In this document: piece after piece, positions 8,033-16,653 of the stretch
How positions within the stretch are numbered: position 1 is the stretch's first letter
How the letters are laid out: each line of letters starts with the position of its first letter
Assembly: GCA_035532215.1 (NCBI GenBank)
Contig: DATKRK010000134.1
Coordinates: forward strand, 1-37,742
Length of the DNA: 37,742 bases
Direction of reading: 5' to 3'
Origin: JAICIG01 sp035532215
GTDB lineage: Bacteria > Planctomycetota > Planctomycetia > Pirellulales > JAICIG01
Position numbers and translations under genes: made by a program
Notes under the pieces: generated by a model
What the model was told of the DNA's origin: nothing
Database searches by the model: none
What the model saw: only the letters and a program-made list of their open reading frames with translations

Positions 8033-8269
8033 TCACGCCGCGGCGGCGAAACCTGCGGTTTTCGAGTGTTCGCCCAGCCCGGCCCAAATGCCCAACAGGC
8101 CCAGTTCGGCGCCGAGCAGGGCGTCCAAAAACGTCTCAGCCGCCGCCGGCGCGACGCCTTGCATGAGACACGTTGCCGCGCCGCCGCCTGCCACCAAGTG
8201 CGTCGCGACCAGCCAGCTCAGGCTGTTCGGGATCAACGGCGCTGGCCGAGCATCAATCGCGCTTGGCAT
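8033..8269 (-). CDS. Small hypothetical protein, possibly membrane-associated or a gene remnant
   Basis: This is a 78-residue frame (MPSAIDARPAPLIPNS...) with two hydrophobic stretches, WLVATHLVAGGGAATCLM and ALLGAELGLLGIWAGLG. It begins 10 bases after the M16 peptidase gene ends and lies on the same strand. There is no convincing ribosome-binding sequence and I recognise no family. The hydrophobic character is not typical of a random antisense frame, so it may be a small gene or the remainder of a larger membrane-protein gene. Confidence 0.35.
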   Translation of the reverse strand: MPSAIDARPAPLIPNSLSWLVATHLVAGGGAATCLMQGVAPAAAETFLDALLGAELGLLGIWAGLGEHSKTAGFAAAA

Positions 8270-8279
8270 ATTCTAAAAG

Positions 8280-11099
8280 CTATTTCGCGGCCTTTGTTGT
8301 TTTCGCCCCCTTCGCGCCTTTCGATGCAGGCTGGCCCGCCGCTTCCGACGATTTCTCGGCCTTGCTCTCGCCGGATTTGAAATCGCCCGCCTCGACGGTC
8401 GACAGCCGCTTGGGATCGATGTACTTCTGCAAGGCCGCCAGCACGTCGTCGGGCGAAAGGGCTTCGATCTTGCTTTCCAAGTCGGCGTAGAAGGCCATCG
8501 TGCGATCGACGAACAGCGTTTCGGCCAGCACGGCGGCCAGGGCGCCGTCGTTGGTGCGGTGGACCTTCTGTTCTTCAATATAGCCGCGTTGGGCTCGCGC
8601 GAGTTCGTCGGGCTTGACGCCGTCTTTGACGAGCCGCTCCAACTCTTCGCGAATGGCCTTCTTTACTTTCTCGACGTTCGTCGGGTTGTAGATGGCGTAC
8701 AGCGTCAGGCTGGCCCGCTCGTCGAGCGTTTCGGCGTGCACCTGCGAACCGACGCCGTACGAAAGGCCTTCCTTCTGCCGCACGCGATCGCCCAGCCGCG
8801 ACGACAAGGCGCCGGCGCCCAGCACGTAGTTGCCCGCCAACAGCGCCGGATAATCGGGCGCCGTATCCTTCATGGCGAACGTCAGCCCGGCGAAGTACAT
8901 GGCATTGGCCTTGTCGGGCGTCAAGATTTCCTGGTCGCCGCCTTTGACCTGCGGGAAGTTCAATCTCGGCAGCCGAGCGTAAGACTTTTCGGCGGTCCAA
9001 TCGGCGAAGATCTTTTGCAGAGCTTCGAGGCATTCTTCCGCGTCGAAGTCTCCGACCACGGCGACCTCGCCGTGCTGGGCGCCGAAATAGTCGCTGTAGA
9101 GCGACTGCATTTGCTCGCGCGAGAGCAGTTTCATCCGCTCGATGTCTTCCTCGACGGTCGGATAATAACGCACGTCGTCCTTGTCGTAGGGCGAGACGGT
9201 GCGGCGCAGCCGCAAGATGGCCAGCGTTTGCGGGTCGGTCAGTTGTTGTTCCAACTGGGCCAGCGATTCGCGGCGCAGCACCTCGAATTCGTCTTCGGCC
9301 AACGCGGGCTCGCGGAGCACCTGCTTGACGAGTTCGAGCGCCTCGCGGAACTGTTCGCGCTTGGTTTGCAGGGTGAACACCGCCTTGCCCGCTTCGCCTG
9401 TGGCGTGCAAGGTGGCCTGCTGCTTGTCGAGCGCGTCTTGCAACTCCTGACGCGAGAGCTGCTTCGTGCCGCGGAGCATCAAATGGGGCAGCAATTCGCT
9501 CGCGGCGACTTGTCCCTTGAGGTTTTCCAAGTCGCCGTAGCGCAGCGTCAGCCGCAGGGTGACCGTCTCGCCGCGAGTCTTCTTGGGCAGCAGGGCCAAC
9601 TTGACGCCCTCGGGCAAGCTGCTGCGCTTGACGTGCTGTTCGATGTTTTCCGGAGAGACGTCGAAGGCTTCGCCCGCGGCGATCGTTTCGCGGCCCTTGT
9701 AGTCGGCCAGCAGTTTGCCCAGGTCGGGCGTTTCGGGAATCGGCGTCTTGACGCTCTTTTCGCTGGGAATGAACATGCCCACGGTGCGGTTGTTCGGCTT
9801 CAAATACTTTTCAGCGACTTCCTTGACCGCCTCGGGCGCGACTTGTTCGAGGCGATCGCGGTTCAGGAAATAGAGCCGCCAGTCACCCTGGCTGGCCCAA
9901 TCGCTGAGCTGGACCGCAATGCGGCTGGTGTCGCTGGCGGCCTGTTCGCGCTGCTTGAGCAGTTTTCGAACGGCCCGCTCGACTTCCTCCGCGGTCACTC
10001 CCTCGCTGCCGACCTCTTCGGTCGTCTCGAGCAAGATCTCCTTGACCTCTTCCAGCGAGTCGCCTTTTCGCACCTCGGCTTGCACTTGAAAAATGCCCGG
10101 GTCGTGGGCGCTCAAGGCGCCGGCGACGACGGCGGTCGCTTTGCGAGTTTCGACCAGCGCCTTGTACAAGCGGCCGGAAGGCGCCGCGCCGAGGATCTCG
10201 CCCAGCACGTCCAACGCCGCCGAGTCGGGATGCCCGCCCGAGGGCGTGTGATACATCGCGCTCGTGATGCCCACGTCGCCCACGCGCCGCAAGGTGACTG
10301 TCCGCTCGCCGTCTTGAGGCGGCTCTTCGGTATAGGTCTTGTCCAACTTGCGCTCGGGCCGCGACAACTTGTCGAAATACTGCTCGATGTACTTCAGCGC
10401 CGCGTCGCGGTCGAACTTGCCGGCCACGACCAGCATCGCGTTGTCGGGCTGATAATACTTCTTATAGAAGGCCTGCAAGCTGACGATCGGCACGCGTTCG
10501 ATGTCGCTGCGATTGCCGATCGTCGATTTGCCGTAGTTGTGCCAATCGAAGGCCACGGCCATCAGCCGCTGGTCGAGCACCCGCTCGGGCGAGTTCTCGC
10601 CGCTTTCGAACTCGTTGCGCACGACGGTCATCTCCGAAAGCAGATCTTCGTGCTTGACGAAGCTATTCAGCAACCGGTCGGCTTCCAGCCGCAAACCGAA
10701 TTGCAGGTTTTCCTCGCTGGCCGGCATCGTCTCGTAGTAGTTCGTGCGGTCGAGAAAGGTCGTGCCGTTGAAGTGGGCCCCGCGCTCCTGCAGCACCTTG
10801 GGAATTTTCGGGTGATCGGGCGTGCCCTTGAACAGCATGTGCTCCAGCAGGTGAGCCATGCCCGCCTCGCCGTAGCCTTCGTGCCGCGAGCCGACGAACA
10901 CGGTCAGGTTGACGGTCACGGTGGGCTTCGAATCGTCGGGATAGAGCAGCACCTGCAGGCCGTTGTCGAGGCGGTATTCGGTGATGCCTTCGATCGCGCG
11001 AAGTTCCTTGATTTCGGCCGCCGCCGGCCGCACGGCGACGGCTGCGACAATCAACCCCACGAAAACGGCGACGGACGATAAGCGAAGCAGGTTCGGCAT
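8280..11099 (-). CDS. M16 family zinc metallopeptidase (two M16 repeats), exported
   Basis: This 939-residue periplasmic or secreted peptidase starts with a signal peptide (LLRLSSVAVFVGLIVAAVAV, cleavage near AAAE). The first M16 repeat has the inverted zinc motif HLLEH (His83, Glu86, His87) within GMAHLLEHMLFKGTPDHP. The second half (from about residue 500) repeats the fold without the zinc motif, as usual for the inactive partner domain. M16 enzymes close around unfolded peptides and cut them. The tail (KAEKSSEAAGQPASKGAKGAK...) is low-complexity and Lys/Ala-rich. Length is normal for the fused two-repeat class. The ATG at 11099 has AAGGG upstream. It is the first gene of its strand group; downstream lies only the small doubtful frame. 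Confidence 0.95.
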   Translation of the reverse strand: MPNLLRLSSVAVFVGLIVAAVAVRPAAAEIKELRAIEGITEYRLDNGLQVLLYPDDSKPTVTVNLTVFVGSRHEGYGEAGMAHLLEHMLFKGTPDHPKIPKVLQERGAHFNGTTFLDRTNYYETMPASEENLQFGLRLEADRLLNSFVKHEDLLSEMTVVRNEFESGENSPERVLDQRLMAVAFDWHNYGKSTIGNRSDIERVPIVSLQAFYKKYYQPDNAMLVVAGKFDRDAALKYIEQYFDKLSRPERKLDKTYTEEPPQDGERTVTLRRVGDVGITSAMYHTPSGGHPDSAALDVLGEILGAAPSGRLYKALVETRKATAVVAGALSAHDPGIFQVQAEVRKGDSLEEVKEILLETTEEVGSEGVTAEEVERAVRKLLKQREQAASDTSRIAVQLSDWASQGDWRLYFLNRDRLEQVAPEAVKEVAEKYLKPNNRTVGMFIPSEKSVKTPIPETPDLGKLLADYKGRETIAAGEAFDVSPENIEQHVKRSSLPEGVKLALLPKKTRGETVTLRLTLRYGDLENLKGQVAASELLPHLMLRGTKQLSRQELQDALDKQQATLHATGEAGKAVFTLQTKREQFREALELVKQVLREPALAEDEFEVLRRESLAQLEQQLTDPQTLAILRLRRTVSPYDKDDVRYYPTVEEDIERMKLLSREQMQSLYSDYFGAQHGEVAVVGDFDAEECLEALQKIFADWTAEKSYARLPRLNFPQVKGGDQEILTPDKANAMYFAGLTFAMKDTAPDYPALLAGNYVLGAGALSSRLGDRVRQKEGLSYGVGSQVHAETLDERASLTLYAIYNPTNVEKVKKAIREELERLVKDGVKPDELARAQRGYIEEQKVHRTNDGALAAVLAETLFVDRTMAFYADLESKIEALSPDDVLAALQKYIDPKRLSTVEAGDFKSGESKAEKSSEAAGQPASKGAKGAKTTKAAK

Positions 11100-11213
11100 G
11101 CGTCGACCCTTGTGTTTTGAGTAAAGCTCGCAGGCCGGCGGAAGCGGCCTATAGCCGAGATTATACGAGTTCTTGGCAAGCGGGAAACCCGAGTCGACCG
11201 CTTGTCAACGCTA

Positions 11214-11258
11214 GCCGCGTAGCGGCGATATAATGTAGCCAAGGGCGCAAGCCCTTGG
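11214..11258. repeat. Two small hairpins upstream of the M16 gene
   Basis: GCCGC-GTA-GCGGC at 11214-11226 and CCAAGGGC-GCAA-GCCCTTGG at 11239-11258 are perfect hairpins. A sister of the first, GCCCC-GTA-GGGGC, stands at 11437-11449, immediately after the inverted-repeat element. The same loop is kept with exchanged stem pairs. The inverted-repeat element at 11280 therefore appears to interrupt an older repeat cluster. Confidence 0.7.
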
Positions 11259-11279
11259 CATCCATCGATTGACAAACCA

Positions 11280-11437
11280 CTAGTGCATTGTCAGGTCTAG
11301 GAATTGGGGTAAGCAATTTCAAGCAGCGCGGGGTGGCTGGCGGCAGAGCGAAGCGATGCCCCAGCGAACTGGGGCTTCGCCGAGGCTCAGTCCCAGGCGC
11401 CCGCCTACCCAAAAATCAAGACCTGACAATGCACTAG
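11280..11437. mobile_element. 158-bp MITE-like element with 19-bp perfect terminal inverted repeats
   Basis: The ends are perfect inverted repeats: 11280-11298 begins CTAGTGCATTGTCAGG and 11419-11437 is its exact complement. Weaker similarity between the two arms continues about 16 bases inward. The centre holds another hairpin, GCCCCAG-CGAA-CTGGGGC. There is no coding potential. The size, terminal repeats and possible TA (or CTAG) target at each end fit a miniature inverted-repeat element that would be moved by a transposase elsewhere; the parent IS cannot be named. It fills much of the 407-base gap between the divergent M16 and methyltransferase genes; nothing else is visible there apart from the hairpins listed. 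Confidence 0.7.
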
Positions 11438-11506
11438 CCCCGTAGGGGCGGCAGAAATGCGCTGACGCTTCGATCCTTTTTCCACCCGCCGAGTCGAGAC
11501 CCTCCG

Positions 11507-12184
11507 ATGACCGTCCCTGAAGCTGAACCGGATCGCGGCGACTTATCCGCCGCTTCCGACCAACCGCCGTCCAAGCGTTCGCTCGGCCCCTGGCCTCTGC
11601 TCGGTCTGTTGGGAATTGCGGCCGCGGCCTCTGCGCTGGTATTTTTTAAATACCAGGCCGTCAAGCCCAGCTATGAACCGGCGCCGCCGCGACCGTTGGT
11701 GAATGCGCCGTATATTTCGACTTCGGCGGAAGTCGTCGACCGGATGCTGGAACTCGCGTCCCTTGGTCCGGACGACGTCGTTTACGATCTGGGCTGCGGC
11801 GACGGGCGGATCTTGGTGACGGCCGCGAAGCGTTACGGCTGCCGCTCGTTCGGCTACGACATCAACCCCGAACGCGTCGCCGAAGCGCGGGAAAACGCGC
11901 GGCAAAACGGCGTGGAAGAACTGGTCGAAATCGGACAGCGAGACATTCTTACTCTCGACCTGAGCAAGGCCACCGTCGTCACGATGTACTTGCTGCCACG
12001 GCTCAACAAGGAACTTATTCCGCAACTCGACAAGCTGCGTCCCGGCGCCCGGGTCGTTTCGCACGCCTTCGAGATCGAGGGGCTCGTGCCCGACCGCAGA
12101 GTCGAGGTGCTCAACGACGAGGGGCAGCTCGAGACGATGCTCTATTTGTTCACCGCCCCGCTCAAACATCGTCCGTCCAAGTAG
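11507..12184 (+). CDS. Membrane-anchored class I SAM-dependent methyltransferase
   Basis: This 225-residue protein has a single transmembrane helix (about residues 29-47, WPLLGLLGIAAAASALVFF), a Pro-rich linker, and a Rossmann methyltransferase domain. Motif I is VVYDLGCGDGRI (91-102), the acidic residue binding the ribose follows in FGYDINPERV, and motif post-I continues as AEARENARQNG. The family resembles small methyltransferases with PYxxTS-type entry segments (here APYISTSAEVVDRML). Substrate unknown. The catalytic domain could face either side of the membrane; cytoplasmic is expected because SAM is cytoplasmic, which implies N-out topology. It starts a plus-strand group with the Tat-signal protein and amidase, but 152 bases separate it from them, so it may be its own unit. 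Confidence 0.88.
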   Translation: MTVPEAEPDRGDLSAASDQPPSKRSLGPWPLLGLLGIAAAASALVFFKYQAVKPSYEPAPPRPLVNAPYISTSAEVVDRMLELASLGPDDVVYDLGCGDGRILVTAAKRYGCRSFGYDINPERVAEARENARQNGVEELVEIGQRDILTLDLSKATVVTMYLLPRLNKELIPQLDKLRPGARVVSHAFEIEGLVPDRRVEVLNDEGQLETMLYLFTAPLKHRPSK

Positions 12185-12336
12185 ACGCGGGGCCCTTGCC
12201 GCGTTCCGTGTTTGTAGACGCAGCGCCCTTGTCGCATTCGACTGCACCCGCCCCCGCCCCAGCCAACTTGCTTGAAAGCCGCCTCGCGGGCTTTCATACT
12301 AATGCAGTTCGAGTCCCAATCTCGGGAACCGCTGCT

Positions 12337-12684
12337 ATGTCTCGACCGACCGTCAACCGCCGCACGTTCGCCAAAAGCATCGCCAAACGCATCGCGGCCG
12401 GTTCGCTCGCCGCCGGCCCGCTGGCGCTGGGCGCGCCGCTCGTCGCCGCCGAACCGCAAAAATCTGCCACGCCGCCGGCGCCCGAACAACCGCCCCCGCC
12501 CGCCGAACTCATTTTGCAACTGCTCGCGCAGTTTTATCCCCGCCCGCTCGACGAGGCTCAGCGAGCCGAAATCGTGCGACAAATCGCCGAAGACCAGGCT
12601 CGCTCGAAAATCCTCAGTGGCTTCGCGCTCACGAACGCCGACGAGCCGGCGCCGGTGTTCGCCGCCTGGCGCAGCGAGGGCTGA
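12337..12684 (+). CDS. Small Tat-signal protein preceding the amidase
   Basis: The 115-residue protein starts MSRPTVNRRTFAKSIAKRI, a twin-arginine-like signal (NRRTFAKS) followed by an Ala/Leu-rich core and a cleavage-like site near LVAAEP. The mature part is a Pro-rich segment and one helical domain (ELILQLLAQFYPRPLDEAQRAEIVRQIAEDQ). The ATG at 12337 is chosen because the signal starts there; a frame open from 12196 adds unlikely sequence. Only three bases separate its stop from the amidase start, so the two are co-transcribed. The helical domain may be a small subunit or chaperone-like partner for the amidase or for another exported enzyme. No named family is recognised. Confidence 0.75.
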   Translation: MSRPTVNRRTFAKSIAKRIAAGSLAAGPLALGAPLVAAEPQKSATPPAPEQPPPPAELILQLLAQFYPRPLDEAQRAEIVRQIAEDQARSKILSGFALTNADEPAPVFAAWRSEG

Positions 12685-12687
12685 ACG

Positions 12688-14091
12688 ATGGCGATCGCCG
12701 CGGAAACGGCCTGGCTCTCGATTCGCGAACTCGGGCGAAAGCTGCGGGGCAAGGAATTCTCGGCCGTCGAGCTGGCCGAATTCTTTCTCGATCGCATCGA
12801 ACGGCACGGCAAGACGTTCAATGCGGTCGTGACCGTCACGCGCGAGTTGGCGCTGCGCCAGGCCGCCGCGGCCGATCGCGACTTAGCCGCCGGAGTCGAT
12901 CGCGGGCCGCTGCACGGCATTCCCTACGGGGCCAAAGATTTGCTTGCCACCGCCGGCATTCCGACCAGTTGGGGCGCCGCGCCGCTGAAGGACCAGGTGC
13001 TCGACGAAGACGCCACGGTCGTGCGGCGGCTCCGCGAAGCCGGCGCCGTGCTGGCCGTGAAGCTGTCGATGGTCGAAATTGCTGGCGGGTTGGGCTACGA
13101 GCAGGCCCACGCCTCGTTCACCGGGCCGGGCTTGAACCCCTGGAACCGCGAGGCTTGGAGCGGCGGTTCTTCAAGCGGACCAGGTTCGGCGATCGCCGCG
13201 GGCATCGTGCCGTTTGCCATCGGCTCGGAGACGTGGGGGTCGATCATGACGCCCGCCGGCTATTGCGGCGTAAGCGGACTGCGGCCGACGTATGGCCGCG
13301 TCAGCCGGCATGGGGCGATGGCCTTGAGTTGGACGATGGACAAGCTCGGCCCGCTGGCCCGCACGGCCGACGATTGCGGGCTGGTGCTGGCGGCGATCGC
13401 CGGGGCCGACCCGGCCGATCCCTCGGCGAGCGAGCGGCCGTATCGCTATCCTGCGCCCGAGCCGTTGCGGCCGCCCTTTCGCCTGGCGACGCTGAAGGGC
13501 GCGACCGACCGGGTGCAGCCCGAAGTGAGGGCGAACTTCGAAGCGGCGCTCGAAGCCCTGAAGCCGCATGCGACCTTCACCGAGATCGAACTGCCCGAGC
13601 TGCCGTTCAACACGGTGGCCAGCACGCTGATCGCTTGCGAAATGGCGGCGGCCTTCGAGGGGCTGGCGATCAACGAGCAGATTTGGGAAATGACCGCGCC
13701 GGAGGACCGGCTCGGCCTGCACTCATCGCTGGCGATTCCCGCGAAAGATTACATCAATGCGCAGCGCATCCGCCGCAAGATTCAGCAAGCGATGGACGCG
13801 CTGCTCGCGCCGTTCGATGCGCTCGTCGGACCGACGCTGTCGACCGTCGCCGGGCCAATCGCCGTGAACTTCCGCGAATATCATCAGGCCTGGCCTGGCA
13901 AATCCAGCGGGGGCGCCGAAAATTCCTCGGGCATTCCGGCCATCAGCGTGCCCAACGGTTTTGGCGAGCGCGGCTTGCCGACCGGGCTCAAGTTCGTCGG
14001 CCGCGCCTTCGAAGAGAACCGCCTGCTGGCCATCGCCGCCAAGTATCAGCAACTGACCGACTGGCGCCAGCGGCGCCCGGACGGGCTCTAG
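12688..14091 (+). CDS. Amidase-signature family hydrolase
   Basis: The 467-residue amidase has the Ser-cisSer-Lys catalytic triad: Lys83 in GIPYGAKDLLAT, the Ser-rich SGGSSSGPGSAIAAG (cis-Ser near 161-163), and nucleophile Ser185 in GSETWGSIMTPAGYCGVSG. Canonical members have TGGS at the nucleophile, so Trp183 replaces a Gly. The C-terminal part (NSSGIPAISVPNGFGERGLPTGLKFVG) is also typical. It resembles GatA in sequence, but no gatB or gatC is present and the signature differs, so a stand-alone amide hydrolase is more likely than the tRNA amidotransferase subunit. No signal peptide is seen, so it acts in the cytoplasm, unlike its Tat-signal neighbour unless the two are exported as a complex. 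Confidence 0.92.
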   Translation: MAIAAETAWLSIRELGRKLRGKEFSAVELAEFFLDRIERHGKTFNAVVTVTRELALRQAAAADRDLAAGVDRGPLHGIPYGAKDLLATAGIPTSWGAAPLKDQVLDEDATVVRRLREAGAVLAVKLSMVEIAGGLGYEQAHASFTGPGLNPWNREAWSGGSSSGPGSAIAAGIVPFAIGSETWGSIMTPAGYCGVSGLRPTYGRVSRHGAMALSWTMDKLGPLARTADDCGLVLAAIAGADPADPSASERPYRYPAPEPLRPPFRLATLKGATDRVQPEVRANFEAALEALKPHATFTEIELPELPFNTVASTLIACEMAAAFEGLAINEQIWEMTAPEDRLGLHSSLAIPAKDYINAQRIRRKIQQAMDALLAPFDALVGPTLSTVAGPIAVNFREYHQAWPGKSSGGAENSSGIPAISVPNGFGERGLPTGLKFVGRAFEENRLLAIAAKYQQLTDWRQRRPDGL

Positions 14092-14095
14092 CCGT

Positions 14096-14154
14096 GATTT
14101 TGGATTTTGGATTTAATCCAAAATCGGAAATCCAAAATCCAAAATCCAAAATCC
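14096..14154. repeat. AT-rich simple repeat of a TTTTGGA unit in both orientations
   Basis: The unit GATTTTGG is repeated on the left side and ATCCAAAATCC on the right, so the block can fold back on itself. Its low GC content contrasts sharply with the surroundings. It begins five bases after the amidase stop codon and may form part of the terminator region. Confidence 0.7.
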
Positions 14155-14170
14155 CTCTGGGTCCGGGCCA

Positions 14171-14219
14171 GTAACGGTAGGGTAGGGCTCGCGCCCCACC
14201 CTACGCTGATGGCCGTTAC
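14171..14219. terminator. Palindrome between the convergent amidase and thioredoxin-lipoprotein genes
   Basis: GTAACGG (14171-14177) pairs with CCGTTAC (14213-14219), and inside it GTAGGGT-type bases pair with ACCCTAC around GGGCTCGCGCCC. The long hairpin overlaps the stop codon of the minus-strand gene (14216-14218). The position suits a bidirectional terminator, but no T-run follows. Confidence 0.5.
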
Positions 14220-16636
14220 GGCTCGACCTGCAAAGCCTCGACGCTCTGCTCGCTGGAGATGAGCAGCACGCGGCGGTCGCCAAGCTGCGCGGCGCCGAGG
14301 CCGCTGAGCGGGGCGCCGTAGTTCAAGCGGTCGATCGGCTCGCCCTTGGCCGAAACGATGTGAATCGAGCCGTCGGCGCCGGCAAACAGCCATTGGCTGT
14401 CGTCGCCCGGGAGCAGTTTGCCCCAAGCGACCATCTCGATTGCCCCGTCGCGAGGCATGCCGGCCGGCAAGTCGTAGGTCCACAACTCTTCGCCTTCGGG
14501 GCCAAGGCCGATAGCGACGTCGGGGCCTAATTGGCGGTCGGCCAGTTTGTTCTGCGCGATGGCGCAAATCTCGGCTTGGCCGTCGCCGTCGAGATCGGCG
14601 GCGAAGACCAATCGCACGAAGCGGCCGTCGAGCACGATCGGCTTGCCGCTTTGGCCCGTGGAGTCGATCGGCGTAATGACGCCTTGCACGCTGGTGACCA
14701 GCAGCCTGCGGCGGCCTTGATTGTCGGGGCCGCTGAGGGCCAGCCGCAAGATGTTTTGCAGAGAATCGTTCGACCAGATCCGTTCGCCGGCAAGGGAAAC
14801 GCTTCGTGCGCCGCCTGAGCCCCAGTAGCCTAAATTCAGTTCGAGCCGCCCGTCGCCGTCGAGATCGCCTAACTGCACGTCGGCAAGACCGTCGCGCGCG
14901 CCTTGCGGCGGGAAGGTCAACAGCGTTTTCCATTCGTGATCGAACACGTGGGCCTGTTGCATACCGCTGGCAGAGCCGGCGAAATAACGTTTGCCGTCGG
15001 CATCAACCGCCGTCCGCAGAAAGCTGACGACCGCGTCCGAGTCCTTAGCCAGCTCGAGTTCGTGCCGCGCTTTCACGCTGCCATCGGCGGCTAATCCGAC
15101 GACGGCTTGCCAATTGTCGAGCACGAAGACCTGATCGTCGCCGGACGCTGCGGGCACGACCAGCACGTTGCCGGCCTTTTTCAATTCGTCGTGCTTCCAG
15201 AGCTTCGTCAGCTTGAGTTGCTTGGGGTCGCTGCGCTCGGCAATCTCGGCGTTGCGCACGATGGCGCCCGTCGGTTCGAGCTTTCCGCCCGCCTCATAAG
15301 CCGCGAACTTTTCTTCATACAGGTTCTTGCCGTCCAGCAATTTCTTGAGCTTCACCGGCAATTCAGTCGCGAGCGCTTCCTTGTACCCCACCTCGTAATC
15401 TTGCACTTTGCCGTCGGCGCCAAGAATGATTGTCGTAGGCAAGCCTTCCACTTCGAACACGCTCGTGTTGTAACGGTCGAGGTCGCGGTAGATCGGCAGC
15501 TTCAATTTGGCTTCTTCGAACTTGCCGGCCAACTCTGCGTCGGACACTTCCGGCGCGTCGGTGCTGACTGCCAAAAACATGATCTTGTCGTTGTCTTTGA
15601 AGTCTTCGTACACGGTTTGCAAATTCGGCAGGCCTTTGAAGCACCAGCCGCACCAGGTCGCCCAAAAATCGATGACCACGATCTTGCCCGACAATGCGTC
15701 CCGGTCGACGACCTTTTTATCGAGCGACTCGAACGCGAAGTCCTTGACGGCCGTCCCCAACAGCTCGTGCGGCGGCGGGACTAGATTGAATCGTTCGACG
15801 AGCTTGACGTTCAGCGGCATCTCGAATTCGAAAGCCGTATCGGGGATGATGCGGTCGAATCGCGCGCCTTTGAAGTTGGCCGTCAAAGACAACCCGACGA
15901 CCTTGACTTGATCCTTTTCTTCCAAAAGTTCCCGGATGGGATCGATCGGATACTCCAAGCGACGCACAATAAACGACTGTTGATCGATCCACAGAATCAG
16001 CTTGCCGTCCTTGCGTTTCAGTTCGACGCCGTAGCAAGGGCGTTTTTCGATGTCCTTGGGTTCCAGCATTCGGGGCGACTGGGCGTTCTTGAGGATGAAA
16101 TCGAGCGGGTCTTCGTCCAGCAATAGCCCCAACTGAAAGGGGGCGCCGGCGATCTGGGCCCCCAGAGCCGCCTGCAGCGCAGGATCGGAAAACAACGTCG
16201 GAATCGCCAATTCGGCTGGGGCGGCGCGATCCAAGACCTGGCCGGGCAAACCGGCGATCGTGGCGCGAAAGCGATCCCCGTCGCAAACGACGATCGCGTC
16301 GTAGGCGTGAATTCGCACCTGGTTTGGCCGCACCAGCGTGACCGAGAAATCGGCGTTTTCGTCGATCTGCTGATCGCCGATTTGGCCTCGCAGGGTGAAC
16401 TGCCCGGCGTCTTCGTAAGTTCTTGCCTCTTGATAGGCTTTCGCCATTTTTTTCAGCACGTCGTTGGCGTTGCCCAGAGGCTTTGCCGGGGCGCCGTCAG
16501 AGGCCGAGGAGCCCGGCGAACTCGATGAGCCGCTTTCCGAGCAACCGACGGCGAACGGCAGGCCCGCCAGGGAGACGACAGCCGCGAATAAGGTGAAACG
16601 GGCGGAAATCCGCGATTCTGTCGAGACGCTCATCAT
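14216..16636 (-). CDS. Lipoprotein with a TlpA-like thioredoxin domain and FG-GAP-like repeats
   Basis: The 806-residue lipoprotein has signal and lipobox FAVGC (Cys32), then a Ser/Gly-rich tether. Residues about 55-290 resemble the DUF2092/LolA-like lipoprotein-carrier fold (TYEDAGQFTLRGQIG, VRPNQVRIHAYDAIVVCDG). Residues about 295-450 form a TlpA/ResA-like thioredoxin domain with WCGWC (Cys329 and Cys332) in VVIDFWATWCGWCFKGLPN. The rest (about 470-806) contains beta-propeller segments such as DLDGDGRLELNLGYWGSGG and AADLDGDGQAEICAI, with the DxDGDG calcium loops of FG-GAP/VCBS repeats. It should sit on the outer face of the inner membrane, or on the outer membrane, as a thiol-disulfide oxidoreductase. 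Fusion of all three modules is unusual; similar proteins occur in planctomycetes. The ATG at 16636 or the next codon is the start. Confidence 0.9.
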   Translation of the reverse strand: MMSVSTESRISARFTLFAAVVSLAGLPFAVGCSESGSSSSPGSSASDGAPAKPLGNANDVLKKMAKAYQEARTYEDAGQFTLRGQIGDQQIDENADFSVTLVRPNQVRIHAYDAIVVCDGDRFRATIAGLPGQVLDRAAPAELAIPTLFSDPALQAALGAQIAGAPFQLGLLLDEDPLDFILKNAQSPRMLEPKDIEKRPCYGVELKRKDGKLILWIDQQSFIVRRLEYPIDPIRELLEEKDQVKVVGLSLTANFKGARFDRIIPDTAFEFEMPLNVKLVERFNLVPPPHELLGTAVKDFAFESLDKKVVDRDALSGKIVVIDFWATWCGWCFKGLPNLQTVYEDFKDNDKIMFLAVSTDAPEVSDAELAGKFEEAKLKLPIYRDLDRYNTSVFEVEGLPTTIILGADGKVQDYEVGYKEALATELPVKLKKLLDGKNLYEEKFAAYEAGGKLEPTGAIVRNAEIAERSDPKQLKLTKLWKHDELKKAGNVLVVPAASGDDQVFVLDNWQAVVGLAADGSVKARHELELAKDSDAVVSFLRTAVDADGKRYFAGSASGMQQAHVFDHEWKTLLTFPPQGARDGLADVQLGDLDGDGRLELNLGYWGSGGARSVSLAGERIWSNDSLQNILRLALSGPDNQGRRRLLVTSVQGVITPIDSTGQSGKPIVLDGRFVRLVFAADLDGDGQAEICAIAQNKLADRQLGPDVAIGLGPEGEELWTYDLPAGMPRDGAIEMVAWGKLLPGDDSQWLFAGADGSIHIVSAKGEPIDRLNYGAPLSGLGAAQLGDRRVLLISSEQSVEALQVEP

Positions 16637-16653
16637 TCGCTTTCTCGCGGCAA

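Noticed and set aside
7929..8087. Longer N-terminus for the SpoIIE-type phosphatase
   Set aside because: The extension is Arg-rich with no homology, and a good ribosome-binding sequence precedes the inner ATG at 7928.
8559..11081. 840-residue open frame antisense to the M16 peptidase
   Set aside because: Its length results from high GC and codon bias; the opposite strand encodes a clear M16 peptidase with signal peptide and HLLEH motif.
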